Below are positions 46,345 through 55,639 of a DNA stretch of 64,000 nt, piece by piece. The position numbers were made by a program, and so were the translations under genes. A model generated the notes under the pieces. The model was not told the DNA's origin and made no database searches. It was given only the letters and a program-made list of their open reading frames with translations. Source of the stretch: Diplocloster modestus (GTDB lineage Bacteria; Bacillota; Clostridia; Lachnospirales; Lachnospiraceae); contig NZ_JAHQCX010000001.1 of NCBI RefSeq assembly GCF_019042245.1, forward strand, positions 248,001-312,000, in the 5' to 3' direction. The first letter of the stretch is position 1; every line of letters starts with the position of its first letter.

Positions 46345-46385
46345 CGACACCCCGGAATTCCACTCCGGGGTGTCGGACGTTTTTA
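46345..46385 (+). terminator. Intrinsic terminator after amt
   Basis: 12-bp stem CGACACCCCGGA / TCCGGGGTGTCG (46345-46375), followed within a few bases by TTTTTAT. Confidence 0.85.
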
Positions 46386-46429
46386 TATAATAGGTGGGCG
46401 GTCCTATTGAATAAGGATTTCAATTTTAG

Positions 46430-46458
46430 TTGCCGGAAATCCGGTTTAGAGGTACAAT
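46430..46458 (+). promoter_or_regulatory. Promoter of the glycolipid/ABC operon
   Basis: TTGCCG (46430-46435), 17-bp spacer, TACAAT (46453-46458), 36 bp before the chosen start. Confidence 0.6.
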
Positions 46459-46494
46459 CGTCATAGAAAAGATCATGTTTCTATGGAGGTAACT

Positions 46495-47649
46495 ATGAGG
46501 GTCTTGGTCATATCATGTAATACGGGAGAAGGTCATAACGCAGCGGGACGCGCGATCTATGAAAATCTGACAGATCGGGGAATAGATGCTGAGTTTGTAA
46601 ATATGATGTCGCTTATGGGAGAAAAAGTGGACCGGGCTGTGTCCGGGACCTATGTGAAATCCACGCGGATTCCTTTTGTTTTCCATACAATCTACCGGAT
46701 CGGGGGAGCGCTCAGCCGTCTTTTATTTAAAATGCATGTAAAGTCCCCCGTTTATCTGGCGAACCGGAAATGCTGCGGGAAACTGGGCGGTTATATAGAA
46801 GAAAAGGAGTTTGACGTGGTGGTGACACCGCATCTGTTCTGCGCGGAAACGCTGACGGCTCTGAAGCGGGCTGGAAGACTGAAAGCCAAGACGATGGCAG
46901 TCTGCACGGATTATACCAGTATCCCGTTTTGGGAGGAGACGGAACTGGACTATTATGTCATCCCCCATGAAGATCTGATCGAAGAGTTTGTTAACAAAGG
47001 AATTCCCCGGGAGAAGCTGCTGCCCTATGGAATACCGGTTATGAAAGCATTCCGGACCAGGATCGGCCGGGAGAAAGCCCGTATGATTATCAACAGCCGG
47101 GAGAATATTCATCTGGATACCCGCAAACGGACCTACCTGGTAATGTCGGGCAGTATGGGCTTTGGAAAAGTGGAGCTGCTGACCGTGAACCTGATCCGCT
47201 ATTATGGGGATCGGGTAAATGTAGTGATTATCTGCGGAAATAATGAAAAACTCAGAAGACGGCTGAATTTTCTGTTCTCAGGGCACAAGAATGTGATTAT
47301 CTGCGGGTTTACAAAACATGTGTCGCTGTACATGGATGCCTGCGATGTGATTTTTACAAAGCCCGGCGGTCTGTCAGGGACCGAAGCGGCAGTAAAGAAT
47401 ATCCCGATCGTGCATACGAACCCCATTCCGGGCTGCGAGACCAGAAACGCGGAATTTTTCTCCCGGCGGGGAATGTCCTGTTCCTGTACGAAGATCAAAG
47501 ATCAGCTTCAGGCGGCCAGGCAGCTGTGCAAGGATGAAATCATGCGCAATCAGATGCTGGAGGCCCAGCGCGCTTACATTTACCCTGAGACCTGCGACCG
47601 GATTGTAGATAAGATAATGGAGACCGGCGGTAATGCCATATGTTCATAA
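46495..47649 (+). CDS. Diacylglycerol glucosyltransferase-like protein (MGDG synthase/UgtP family)
   Basis: 384 residues from ATG 46495, chosen because GGAGG lies just upstream. The N-terminal domain opens with VISCNTGEGHNAAGRAI, the acceptor-lipid motif of MGDG-synthase-like enzymes. The C-terminal GT28 domain has VMSGSMGFGK and the nucleotide-sugar site KPGGLSGTEA. It should transfer glucose or galactose from a UDP-sugar to diacylglycerol, making membrane glycolipid or a lipoteichoic-acid anchor. The following gene is an acyltransferase for phospholipid synthesis, so the pair concerns membrane lipids. Confidence 0.9.
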   Translation: MRVLVISCNTGEGHNAAGRAIYENLTDRGIDAEFVNMMSLMGEKVDRAVSGTYVKSTRIPFVFHTIYRIGGALSRLLFKMHVKSPVYLANRKCCGKLGGYIEEKEFDVVVTPHLFCAETLTALKRAGRLKAKTMAVCTDYTSIPFWEETELDYYVIPHEDLIEEFVNKGIPREKLLPYGIPVMKAFRTRIGREKARMIINSRENIHLDTRKRTYLVMSGSMGFGKVELLTVNLIRYYGDRVNVVIICGNNEKLRRRLNFLFSGHKNVIICGFTKHVSLYMDACDVIFTKPGGLSGTEAAVKNIPIVHTNPIPGCETRNAEFFSRRGMSCSCTKIKDQLQAARQLCKDEIMRNQMLEAQRAYIYPETCDRIVDKIMETGGNAICS

Positions 47650-47674
47650 AAATACGCGCAAGGAGGAGGAAAAT

Positions 47675-48379
47675 ATGAGATATTTCATCTGGACTTTAGC
47701 GGGCTACCTGTGCGGCAGCCTGATGTTCAGCAGTCTGGTTCCCAAATATTTGTGTCATATCGATATCGGTACAGTCAGTGATGATAAAAATCCGGGAGCC
47801 GGGAATGTATTCAAATATGTTGGAATCGGTTGGGGCGTATTATGTTTGGCTTTGGATCTTGGAAAGGGTTTTCTGCCGGTCTGGATGGCGGCCAGAATGA
47901 TCGGAGTCGAAAGTATTCTGTTTGCGCTGGTGATCGCCGCTCCGGTGGCAGGTCACGCATTCCCGGTATTTTGCAAAGGGAAAGGTGGGAAAGGAATCGC
48001 GGTGACCTTCGGTGTTTTGCTGGGAATCGGCTCGCACAGTGACGCTGTATGGATGTTAGCACTCCTGCTGATCCTGTTTACGGGGATCCTGGTCATTCGG
48101 CCTCACCATGTCCGGGTGATCCTGTCGTTTCTCCTGTTTGCTGTCTGGTGCGGATTCCGGATTCGGATTCCTTCTATATTATATGGATGCTGCCTGATCG
48201 CCCTGCTTGTGATTGTGAAGCATCTGTTGGCCCCAAATCAGGGGAAATGGGAAGTACAATTATTTCCAGGGGGACTCCTGAGGAGAATGAAGGAGCATTC
48301 AGTTTCTACTTACCCGGATTTGCGGCAAAGCAAATGGAGGGTGGAGAATGATAAGGGAGAAAGGAAGCGGTCTGAATGA
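47675..48379 (+). CDS. plsY: PlsY-like glycerol-3-phosphate acyltransferase
   Basis: 234 residues from ATG at 47675 (AAGGAGGAGG just upstream; the longer frame from 47633 overlaps the previous gene). Polytopic, with the three PlsY motifs in altered form: GYLCGSLMFS, DKNPGAGNVFKYVG and GHAFPVFCKGKGGKGIAV. PlsY transfers an acyl group from acyl-phosphate to glycerol-3-phosphate. The first motif and the longer C-terminus (about 35 extra residues) differ from standard PlsY, so it may be a second, specialised copy. It overlaps the ABC ATPase gene by 4 bp (ATGA). Confidence 0.85.
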   Translation: MRYFIWTLAGYLCGSLMFSSLVPKYLCHIDIGTVSDDKNPGAGNVFKYVGIGWGVLCLALDLGKGFLPVWMAARMIGVESILFALVIAAPVAGHAFPVFCKGKGGKGIAVTFGVLLGIGSHSDAVWMLALLLILFTGILVIRPHHVRVILSFLLFAVWCGFRIRIPSILYGCCLIALLVIVKHLLAPNQGKWEVQLFPGGLLRRMKEHSVSTYPDLRQSKWRVENDKGERKRSE

Positions 48380-49080
48380 GTGGATATGTCAGCCTCAAAG
48401 GGGTGCGAAAAAGCTATCGTATGGGTGAGGTAATCATACATGCGGTGGATGGGATAGAATTTGAGATCGAGGAGGGTGAATTTGTGGTGATCGTAGGGCC
48501 CAGCGGCGCTGGAAAGACAACGGTGTTAAATATACTGGGCGGTATGGACACCTGCGATGAGGGAGAAGTTCTGGTGGATGGACAGGATGTCAGTAAATAC
48601 CGGAAACGGGAACTGACGGCGTATCGCAGAGAAGCCATTGGTTTCGTATTTCAGTTCTATAACCTGGTCCAGAACTTGACGGCACTGGAGAATGTGGAAC
48701 TGGCGCTTCAGATCTGTAAAAATCCGTTGGACGCCAAACAGGTATTGACCGAAGTGGGGTTGGGAGAGCGTCTGGCGAATTTTCCGGCCCAGTTATCCGG
48801 AGGCGAGCAGCAGCGGGTGGCCATCGCACGGGCTCTGGCGAAAAATCCGAAGCTGCTGTTATGCGATGAGCCCACCGGCGCGCTGGATTACCAGACCGGT
48901 AAGGCGATCCTGAAGCTTCTGCAGGATACCTGCAGGGAGCGGGGAATGACGGTCATCGTGATTACCCATAACTCAGCGATCGCGCCGATGGCAGACCGTA
49001 TGATCAAGATCAAGAATGGAAAGGTCAGCCGGATCACGGTCAATCCGGAACCGGTATCGGTAGAAACCATTGAATGGTAA
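48376..49080 (+). CDS. ABC transporter ATP-binding protein (MacB/LolD type)
   Basis: 234 residues. Walker [11 protein letters not shown]-loop [19 protein letters not shown], signature [15 protein letters not shown], Walker [13 protein letters not shown] and the H-loop ITHN are all intact. It belongs to the group that works with FtsX-like permeases, here the 1140-residue protein starting 90 bp downstream. It starts within the stop of the PlsY-like gene (4-bp overlap), so translation is coupled to lipid-synthesis genes. Confidence 0.95.
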   Translation: MSGYVSLKGVRKSYRMGEVIIHAVDGIEFEIEEGEFVVIVGPSGAGKTTVLNILGGMDTCDEGEVLVDGQDVSKYRKRELTAYRREAIGFVFQFYNLVQNLTALENVELALQICKNPLDAKQVLTEVGLGERLANFPAQLSGGEQQRVAIARALAKNPKLLLCDEPTGALDYQTGKAILKLLQDTCRERGMTVIVITHNSAIAPMADRMIKIKNGKVSRITVNPEPVSVETIEW

Positions 49081-49170
49081 CGTATACAGAGCTGCAGCGC
49101 AGCAATTCTGTAACTAGTTAATAGGAACCAGAATTTTAGACGAAAAGCAAGGAGGCTATTCGACGGACAG

Positions 49171-52100
49171 ATGAAGAAACGTGCGTTACATAAAGATTTT
49201 TTCATGGAAATTAAAAAGAGTTTTCACCGGTATGCCTCCATTTTATTAATCGTTGCGCTGGGAGTGGCATTCTTCTCCGGAGTCCGGGCGTCAAAGCCGG
49301 ATATGGTCCTTTCGGCGGACATCTTTTACGATGAAAGTAATCTGATGGATATCCGGGTCGTCAGCACGCTGGGACTGACGGATGAGGATGTGGAGGCGAT
49401 CCGTCAGGTTGAAGGAGCCGGGGATGTTATGCCGGTATATTCTTCAGATGTCCTGTGTGAGTCAAAAGATAATCTGCTGGTGATTAAGCTGATGTCCCTG
49501 CCAGACCCGGTGAATCAGCTGAAGATCGAAGCGGGAAGGCTGCCGCAAGAGTCCGGTGAGTGTCTGGTGGATGAGAAACTGATCGATTCTTACGGTTATC
49601 AGATCGGTGATCAGATCACAGTACAGTCCGGAAACGACACGGAACTGTCCGATATCGTCAACACCTCGGAATATACGATCGTGGGATATGGCAGCAGTCC
49701 GCTGTACCTGTCGCTGGAACGGGGAAGCAGCAGTATCGGAAGCGGGGATATGAACGGTTTTGTCGTGATTCCGAAGGAGAACTTCACGCTGGAGGCTTAC
49801 ACAGAGATCTGTCTGACGGCTGCGGGGGCGAAAGAGCTGACCTGTTACACGGATGAGTATGATGATTTTGTCGATAAGCTGGTGTCCAGGATCGAGGATA
49901 TCTCCGAGACCAGATGTGAGGCACGCTATGAAGAGGTAAAAAAAGAGGGCGATGACAAAATCAGGGACGCGGAAGAGGAAGTAGCCGATGGAGAACAGAA
50001 GCTCGCGGACGCGAAACAGAAGATAGAAGACGGACAGCAGGAAATCAATGATGCCAAGCAGACACTGGCAGAAAAAGAGCAGGAATTAAAAGATGCCAAA
50101 AAGGAGCTGGCAGATAAAGAACAGGAGCTTGAGGACGGCAAAGAGCAGTTAGCCGACGGTTTCCGTGAGCTGGAAGAGAATCAGGACAAAGTAGCCGAGG
50201 GCAGGGAAAAGTGGCAGGAGGGTATCGGGCAGGCTTCCGATGGGGAGCGCGAGCTGGAAGAGGCGAAGCGAAAATTAACGGAAACCGAAGCCCAGTTAAA
50301 AGATGCCAGGGAGCAGCTGAATACACAGGAACAAAGCTTAAACGCCGCTCAGGAACAGTTAAAGCAGATGAAGGAGGCATACGCCCCGTTAAAAGCAGCG
50401 GCGGACGCCGGTTACCCGTTAAGCCCGCAGCAGCAGGCCCAGCTCGCCCAGCTGGAGGCCGGAATCGCTGCCATGGAACCGGAGCTGCAAAGGGGAGCGC
50501 AGGAGCTGGAAACCGGAAAACAGCAGTTGGAAGCCGGAGAACAGCAGCTGGAAGCCGGCAGAGGCCAGCTGGCCCAACAGGAAGCGCTGCTTGAGGCGTC
50601 GAAACAGCAGCTTTCCGACAGCGGCTGGGAGTTAGAAGATGCAGAGAGGCAGATCGGGGAAGCCAAAGCCCTGCTGTATGAGAAACAGGAAGAGATCCAC
50701 GACGGTGACGTCAAGATCGCGGATGCAAAAGCAGAACTGCGGGATGGAGAACATAAGCTTGAAGATGCCCGGAAGGAACTAACGGACGCGGAACAAAAAC
50801 TGACGGATGGGCAGCAGGAGTACGAGGAGGCCAGAGCCGAAAATGAGCCGAAGATCGCGGATGCCAAACAGGACATCGAGGATGCGAAAGAGCAGTTAAA
50901 TGATCTGGAGGTTCCGGAATGGTTCGTGCTGGACCGCCAGTATCTGCAGACGTATGTAGAATACGGGCAGAATTCAGACCGTATCGGAGCCATAGGCGAT
51001 GTCTTCCCGGCGATCTTTTTCCTGGTAGCCGCCCTGGTAGCCCTGACCACCATGACCAGGATGGTGGAGGAGGAGCGGACCCAGATCGGTACACTCAAGG
51101 CCCTTGGTTATGGAAAAGCCGGTATAGCGGGAAAATATATCTGGTACGCGTTATCAGCCAGTCTGTTCGGCAGCCTGCTGGGCTTAGTGGTGGGGCAGAA
51201 GCTGCTGCCCTATGTGATCATCAACGCGTATAAGATCCTATATAATAATCTGCCGGCTATCGTCACCCCTCTGAATTTTAACTATTCCGTTACGTCCACG
51301 GCGCTGGCCGTATTCTGTACGACGATCGCGGTGATTGCTGCCTGTTATAAAGAATTGCTAGCGGTACCGGCCCAGTTGATGCGCCCCGCCGCACCGAAAG
51401 CGGGCAAGCGGGTCATGCTGGAACGGGTGACCTTCCTGTGGAAGCATCTGAACTTTACCGGAAAGGCCACCATACGGAATCTAATCCGGTATAAAAAGCG
51501 GTTTCTCATGACCGTACTGGGCATCGGAGGCTGCACGGCGCTGCTGCTGGTGGGATTCGGCCTGCAGGATTCCATCATGTCCATCGGTGATCTGCAGTTT
51601 GAGAACGTCCGGGTATACAACGCGTCCATTGGGATCGATGAGGACGCGGATGCGCCGGCCCAGGAAGCGCTGGCTGATAAGATAAAGTCCGATGACCGGA
51701 TCAAAAGCTATCTCCCCGCCAGGGAGGTGGCGATGGACATCGGATTCGGCGGAGCAGAGCGAAGCGGATATCTGGTGGTTCCGGAATATCCGGACCAGTT
51801 ACAGGACTATATCCGTTTGAAGGACCGGATCACCGATACGCCATATGTGCTGACAGATGACACGGTGATTATAACAGAAAAAGTGGCGGCGCTGCTTGGC
51901 ATATCCAAGGGGGATACGATCTATCTGAAAGACAAAGAGACCAGCCGGGTTGAAGTTGCCGTGGGAGAGATTGCGGAGAACTACTTCATGCATTATGTCT
52001 ACATGACACCGGCCCTCTATGAAAAGCTATACCAGGAAAAACCAGTCTACAATGAATACCTGACCATCGACCAGGAAAAAGGGGAAGCTTTCCAAAAAGA

Positions 52101-52593
52101 GATGCAGGAAGAATATATCAATATGGAGGCGTGCAGCGGAGTAAGCTTCGTAAGCGATACGGAAAACCGAATCCGGGATATGTTAAAAAGTATGGACACC
52201 ATCATCTATGTGCTGGTTATTTCTGCGGGTATGCTGGCCTTTATCGTGCTGTATAACCTGAATAATATCAATATCACAGAGCGGAAGCGGGAGCTGGCCA
52301 CACTGAAGGTACTGGGATTCTTTGACGGGGAAGTATCGGCTTATATGCTGCGTGAAAATATACTGCTGACCATGATCGGGGCGCTGATCGGCCTGTTCAT
52401 GGGAGTTGCGCTGCACCGGTTTGTCATCATAACAGCGGAAATTGATATGCTGATGTTCGGCAGGCTGATCAAGCCCAGAAGCTTCGTGTACAGTGTATTA
52501 TTTACATTTGCTTTTTCACTGTTTGTTAATTTTACCATGCATTTTAAACTGAAAAAGATCGACATGGTGGAATCTATGAAGAGCGTGGAATAG
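49171..52593 (+). CDS. Large FtsX-type ABC permease with extracellular coiled coil
   Basis: 1140 residues. One N-terminal membrane helix (about 24-42), a MacB-like extracellular domain (about 45-245), then a coiled coil of roughly 340 residues (about 250-590) built from degenerate repeats such as DAKQxLADGEQEL. A first FtsX unit has three helices (about 608-735) and is followed by another membrane helix, a second extracellular domain, and a second FtsX unit at the C-terminus. The GGAGG at 49151-49155 is 15 bases from the ATG, an unusually long spacing. Such proteins pair with the preceding ATPase and a TetR regulator in many Clostridia. The substrate is unknown; they are probably mechanotransmitters or exporters acting on lipids or peptides. 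Confidence 0.92.
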   Translation: MKKRALHKDFFMEIKKSFHRYASILLIVALGVAFFSGVRASKPDMVLSADIFYDESNLMDIRVVSTLGLTDEDVEAIRQVEGAGDVMPVYSSDVLCESKDNLLVIKLMSLPDPVNQLKIEAGRLPQESGECLVDEKLIDSYGYQIGDQITVQSGNDTELSDIVNTSEYTIVGYGSSPLYLSLERGSSSIGSGDMNGFVVIPKENFTLEAYTEICLTAAGAKELTCYTDEYDDFVDKLVSRIEDISETRCEARYEEVKKEGDDKIRDAEEEVADGEQKLADAKQKIEDGQQEINDAKQTLAEKEQELKDAKKELADKEQELEDGKEQLADGFRELEENQDKVAEGREKWQEGIGQASDGERELEEAKRKLTETEAQLKDAREQLNTQEQSLNAAQEQLKQMKEAYAPLKAAADAGYPLSPQQQAQLAQLEAGIAAMEPELQRGAQELETGKQQLEAGEQQLEAGRGQLAQQEALLEASKQQLSDSGWELEDAERQIGEAKALLYEKQEEIHDGDVKIADAKAELRDGEHKLEDARKELTDAEQKLTDGQQEYEEARAENEPKIADAKQDIEDAKEQLNDLEVPEWFVLDRQYLQTYVEYGQNSDRIGAIGDVFPAIFFLVAALVALTTMTRMVEEERTQIGTLKALGYGKAGIAGKYIWYALSASLFGSLLGLVVGQKLLPYVIINAYKILYNNLPAIVTPLNFNYSVTSTALAVFCTTIAVIAACYKELLAVPAQLMRPAAPKAGKRVMLERVTFLWKHLNFTGKATIRNLIRYKKRFLMTVLGIGGCTALLLVGFGLQDSIMSIGDLQFENVRVYNASIGIDEDADAPAQEALADKIKSDDRIKSYLPAREVAMDIGFGGAERSGYLVVPEYPDQLQDYIRLKDRITDTPYVLTDDTVIITEKVAALLGISKGDTIYLKDKETSRVEVAVGEIAENYFMHYVYMTPALYEKLYQEKPVYNEYLTIDQEKGEAFQKEMQEEYINMEACSGVSFVSDTENRIRDMLKSMDTIIYVLVISAGMLAFIVLYNLNNINITERKRELATLKVLGFFDGEVSAYMLRENILLTMIGALIGLFMGVALHRFVIITAEIDMLMFGRLIKPRSFVYSVLFTFAFSLFVNFTMHFKLKKIDMVESMKSVE

Positions 52594-52605
52594 AGGGAAA
52601 AGAAT

Positions 52606-53172
52606 ATGCCGGATGTGAATAAGGGAGAAAAAACAAAGTACCGGCTGGCGGACTCGATCAAGGTGTGTATGAGGACCGCCCCGGTGGATAAGATTACGGT
52701 ACAGAGCATCGTGGATGGCTGTCATATGACCAGACAGACTTTTTATCGGAATTTTAAGGATAAATATGATCTGATCAACTGGTATTTCGACAAGCTGGTC
52801 CTGGAGTCATTTGCCCGCATGGGTACCGACCGTACCGTATATGAGGGGTTGGTACGTAAATTTGAATTTATCCGTCAGGAGAAAATATTCTTCACGGAGG
52901 CTTTCCGGTCGGACGATCACAACTCATTAAAGGAACATGATTTTGAGCTGATCATAGAGTTCTATCGGGAGCAGATCCAGCGCAAGACCCATCGGAAGGT
53001 AAGAGAGGACCTGATGTTCCTGCTGGAAATGTATTGCAGAGGTTCTGTATACATGACGGTGAAGTGGGTGCTGAACGGAATGAAAGAGACACCGGAGGAG
53101 ATGGCCGGGGCGCTGGTGGATGCGATGCCTCCGAAGCTGCGGGAGGTGTTTATGGAGATTCATTTGGTTTGA
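52606..53172 (+). CDS. TetR/AcrR-family regulator (DhaS-like)
   Basis: 188 residues. The N-terminal helix-turn-helix covers about 28-58 (ITVQSIVDGCHMTRQTFYRNF), followed by an all-helical ligand domain like those of DhaS-type TetR proteins. It starts 13 bp after the ABC permease and is probably in the same operon, suggesting feedback control of the transporter. No operator palindrome was found in the promoter at 46430. Copy B of the long palindrome begins 8 bp after its stop. Confidence 0.9.
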   Translation: MPDVNKGEKTKYRLADSIKVCMRTAPVDKITVQSIVDGCHMTRQTFYRNFKDKYDLINWYFDKLVLESFARMGTDRTVYEGLVRKFEFIRQEKIFFTEAFRSDDHNSLKEHDFELIIEFYREQIQRKTHRKVREDLMFLLEMYCRGSVYMTVKWVLNGMKETPEEMAGALVDAMPPKLREVFMEIHLV

Positions 53173-53179
53173 GGGGGAC

Positions 53180-53634
53180 GGAGCGGTCTGGCGCAGGGAA
53201 TGACGGGACGGGGTGGATTAACGGTGGGGGATGCCTGCCAGCTGTCTGGGCCGGGATTGGAAAAGAGGCACCCGGCGGTGTCCCGGCGTGAGGGGGTGTC
53301 CATCCATGCTGTCACGCAAGGCTGTTACCCGGTAAAATCTAAATGAAATCCAGCCGGGCTGTTATAGGTGCGTGGCTTATTCGCTCCGAATGCTGATGCA
53401 TTCGCAGCTCAGAAGCCACCGAACGGCTGCAGGGAATGCAGCCATTCGCCCATAACAGCCCGGCTGGATTTCATTTAGATTTTATACGGGCGCCTTATGT
53501 GACAGCACGGATGGACACCCCCTCACGCTGGGACACCGCCGGGTGCCTCTTTTCCGATCCCGGCCCAGACAGCTGGCAGGCATCCCCCACCGTTAATCCA
53601 CCCCGTCCCGTCATTCCCTGCGCCAGACCGCTCC
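53180..53634 (-). repeat. Long near-perfect palindrome with conserved branched core, copy B
   Basis: Outer arms 53180-53315 and 53499-53634 are complementary over 136 bp with three mismatches, two of them G-T type. The arms share no obvious sequence with those of copy A except for the terminal TCAC next to the core. The 183-nt core (53316-53498), read on the minus strand, aligns end to end with copy A's core. It starts ATAAGGCGCCCG, has the inner stem with AATCTAAATGAAATC, a hairpin (AATGGCTGCA/TGCAGCCGTT), a second hairpin (GGTGGCT...AGCCAC) and ends CCGGGTAACAGCCTT. It lies between two plus-strand genes (TetR, fucO), so its core is again antisense to its neighbours. No gene was found within. 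Confidence 0.9.
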
Positions 53635-53837
53635 TGCTTTAGTGAATGCTGAGGCTGGAGGTTTATTTGAATGAAATAATAAATAATATTTGAAAATGTG
53701 ACAGTTATCTAAGATTGTAACTTTTCAGGGATTCCATAGATTGTTAAAATTATATCATAAGAAACCGGGCAGTAATACGAAAAGGCACCTGCTGGCCGGG
53801 GCAATCACTGGTAAAGGTGCGAAAAGGAGAAGAGAAT

Positions 53838-54986
53838 ATGGCAAACAGAATCGTATTGAATGAAACATCTTATCATGGAGCAGGAGCAATTCAGGAGATC
53901 GTCCATGAGGTTGCAGGCAGAGGATTTCAGAAAGCATTTATCTGTTCTGATCCGGATCTGGTAAAATTCAAAGTGACGGCGAAGGTGACCAATGTTCTGG
54001 ACAAAGCCGGACTGGCTTATGAAGTTTATTCAAATATCAAACCCAATCCCACGATTGAAAATGTACAGACTGGGGTAGCGGCATTTAAGGCTTCCAATGC
54101 GGACTACATTATCGCGATCGGGGGAGGTTCCTCCATGGATACGTCCAAAGCGATCGGAATCATCATCGCGAATCCGGAGTTCGAAGATGTGAGAAGCCTG
54201 GAAGGCGTAGCGCCCACGAAGAATCCAAGTGTTCCGATTATTGCGGTTCCCACGACGGCCGGCACTGCAGCCGAAGTCACGATCAACTATGTAATCACGG
54301 ATGTGGAGAAAAAACGGAAGTTCGTCTGTGTGGATACACATGATATCCCGGTAGTTGCCATTGTTGATCCCGAGATGATGTCCAGCATGCCCAAGGGCCT
54401 GACCGCGTCCACCGGTATGGATGCTCTGACCCATGCGATCGAAGGCTACACCACCAAAGGTGCCTGGGAGATGACCGACATGTTTAACTTGAAGGCAATC
54501 GAAGTGATAGCGAAAAACTTAAGAGGTGCTGTGGAAAATACCCCCGAGGGCCGGGAAGGAATGGCTCTGGGACAGTATCTGACCGGTATGGGATTCTCTA
54601 ACTGCGGACTCGGAATCGTGCACTCCATGGCTCATGCGCTTGGTGCCGTATACGATACCCCCCACGGTGTGGCCAACGCGATTCTGCTGCCGACCGTGAT
54701 GGCATATAATGCCGATATGACAGGTGACAAATATAAATATATCGCGGCCGCCATGGGCGTGGAAGGTGCCGAAACCATGAGCCAGGATGAGTACCGGAAG
54801 GCCGCAGTGGACGCGGTCCGTAAGTTGTCCCTGGATGTGGGGATTCCGGCAGATTTAAAAGAGATCGTAAAAGAAGAGGATATTCAGTTCCTGGCGGAAT
54901 CCGCAGTTGCGGACGCATGTGCTCCGGGCAATCCAAAGGAAGCAAGCCTGGATGACATTATTGGGCTGTACCGTTCTCTCCTGTAA
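53838..54986 (+). CDS. fucO: Lactaldehyde reductase, iron-containing alcohol dehydrogenase
   Basis: 382 residues from ATG at 53838 (AAGGAG 53823-53828; an earlier in-frame ATG at 53817 precedes this site). The length equals that of E. coli FucO. The NAD-binding segment is IAIGGGSSMDTSKAIG, and the metal ligands lie in GMDALTHAIEGY, VHSMAHALGAVYDTPHGVAN and the following His-containing stretch. It reduces L-lactaldehyde to 1,2-propanediol at the end of fucose or rhamnose fermentation. That fits the sugar cluster at 60-64 kb, which has isomerase and rhamnose-type binding genes, although the other fuc/rha enzymes are not in the window. Confidence 0.93.
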   Translation: MANRIVLNETSYHGAGAIQEIVHEVAGRGFQKAFICSDPDLVKFKVTAKVTNVLDKAGLAYEVYSNIKPNPTIENVQTGVAAFKASNADYIIAIGGGSSMDTSKAIGIIIANPEFEDVRSLEGVAPTKNPSVPIIAVPTTAGTAAEVTINYVITDVEKKRKFVCVDTHDIPVVAIVDPEMMSSMPKGLTASTGMDALTHAIEGYTTKGAWEMTDMFNLKAIEVIAKNLRGAVENTPEGREGMALGQYLTGMGFSNCGLGIVHSMAHALGAVYDTPHGVANAILLPTVMAYNADMTGDKYKYIAAAMGVEGAETMSQDEYRKAAVDAVRKLSLDVGIPADLKEIVKEEDIQFLAESAVADACAPGNPKEASLDDIIGLYRSLL

Positions 54987-55005
54987 CCTAATTAAAGAAA
55001 CGAAT

Positions 55006-55071
55006 ACGGCGGAACGGAATGATACCTGTTCGCCGTAAGAAGGGGCATGGCAGTGGCTGTGCCCTTTTTTT
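55006..55071 (+). terminator. Terminator region after fucO
   Basis: Two consecutive hairpins: ACGGCGGAAC / GTTCGCCGT (55006-55036) and a GGGCA...TGCCC stem (55043-55064), then seven T. The second is the likely intrinsic terminator. Confidence 0.7.
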
Positions 55072-55195
55072 CATAGGAAAGTGCTCCTATGAAATAAAAA
55101 ACGCTTTGCAGGGATCGCACTGCGTCGGAACGGAAGAATGCCGCTTACGCGGCCGGCCCGTGATCGATGAAAACTACCGGTGCGGGGGAGGGTTC

Positions 55196-55351
55196 ATGTC
55201 AAAAATTATTGTCATTGGATGTCCCGGTGCGGGAAAGAGTACATTCGCACGAAAATTACGGGATGCGGCCAGACTTCCGTTATATTATCTGGACGTACTC
55301 TGGCACAAACCAGATCACACCAATATTTGGAGAGATACCAGGATTATCTGA
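55196..55351 (+). pseudogene. Truncated P-loop kinase (adenylate-kinase-like / FlaR type)
   Basis: Only the first 51 residues remain. They begin MSKIIVIGCPGAGKSTFARKL with an intact Walker A (GCPGAGKS), then LPLYYLDVLWHKPDHTN, which is characteristic of small topology-modulation/FlaR-type kinases of about 170-190 residues. The frame then stops. A different frame just past this point reads YLERYQDYLNKI, which might be a displaced later part, so an internal deletion with frame change is likely. It retains a G-rich ribosome binding site before the ATG. Confidence 0.75.
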
Positions 55352-55517
55352 ATAAAATACAGACGACAATTTAAATAGATGCAGTTCGACCTTCTTTCGG
55401 CAAGTCGTGACGACCGGATGCCAAAGAGGTTCTATCCGGATGGAATAGAAGAAAATGTGGGATTGCGTGGGTTTCTGCTGAAATGTGGGTCTGAAAGGGT
55501 TGCTTTTGATTGAAAAA

Positions 55518-55531
55518 TGTGAACGTTAACG
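55518..55531. promoter_or_regulatory. cre-like / LacI-family operator upstream of fba
   Basis: TGTGAACGTTAACG matches the catabolite-responsive element consensus (TGWNANCGNTNWCA) except for the last base. It also shares the AACGTT centre with the operators of the LacI cluster at 60-63 kb. It lies 58 bp upstream of the fba -10. Confidence 0.45.
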
Positions 55532-55588
55532 TGGAATTTGTTGGATTTGTGTTGGGAAAAAAAGATGGAAAAAGTAAATGGTTTCATG

Positions 55589-55594
55589 TATAAT
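55589..55594 (+). promoter_or_regulatory. -10 element of the fba promoter
   Basis: TATAAT 45 bp before the fba start, with TGGAAA as a weak -35 at 17-bp spacing. Confidence 0.55.
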
Positions 55595-55639
55595 AGGGTA
55601 GGACTTGTTGTATATAATAATGGTATGGAGGTAGATAAA

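Noticed and set aside
53034..53642. Open frames across copy B of the long palindrome
   Set aside because: Same reasons; the translated sequences are low-complexity by-products of GC-rich repeats.
55538..55639. N-terminal extension of the aldolase
   Set aside because: It overlaps the promoter -10 (55589) and lacks a ribosome binding site; the family starts at MLVSAKEML.
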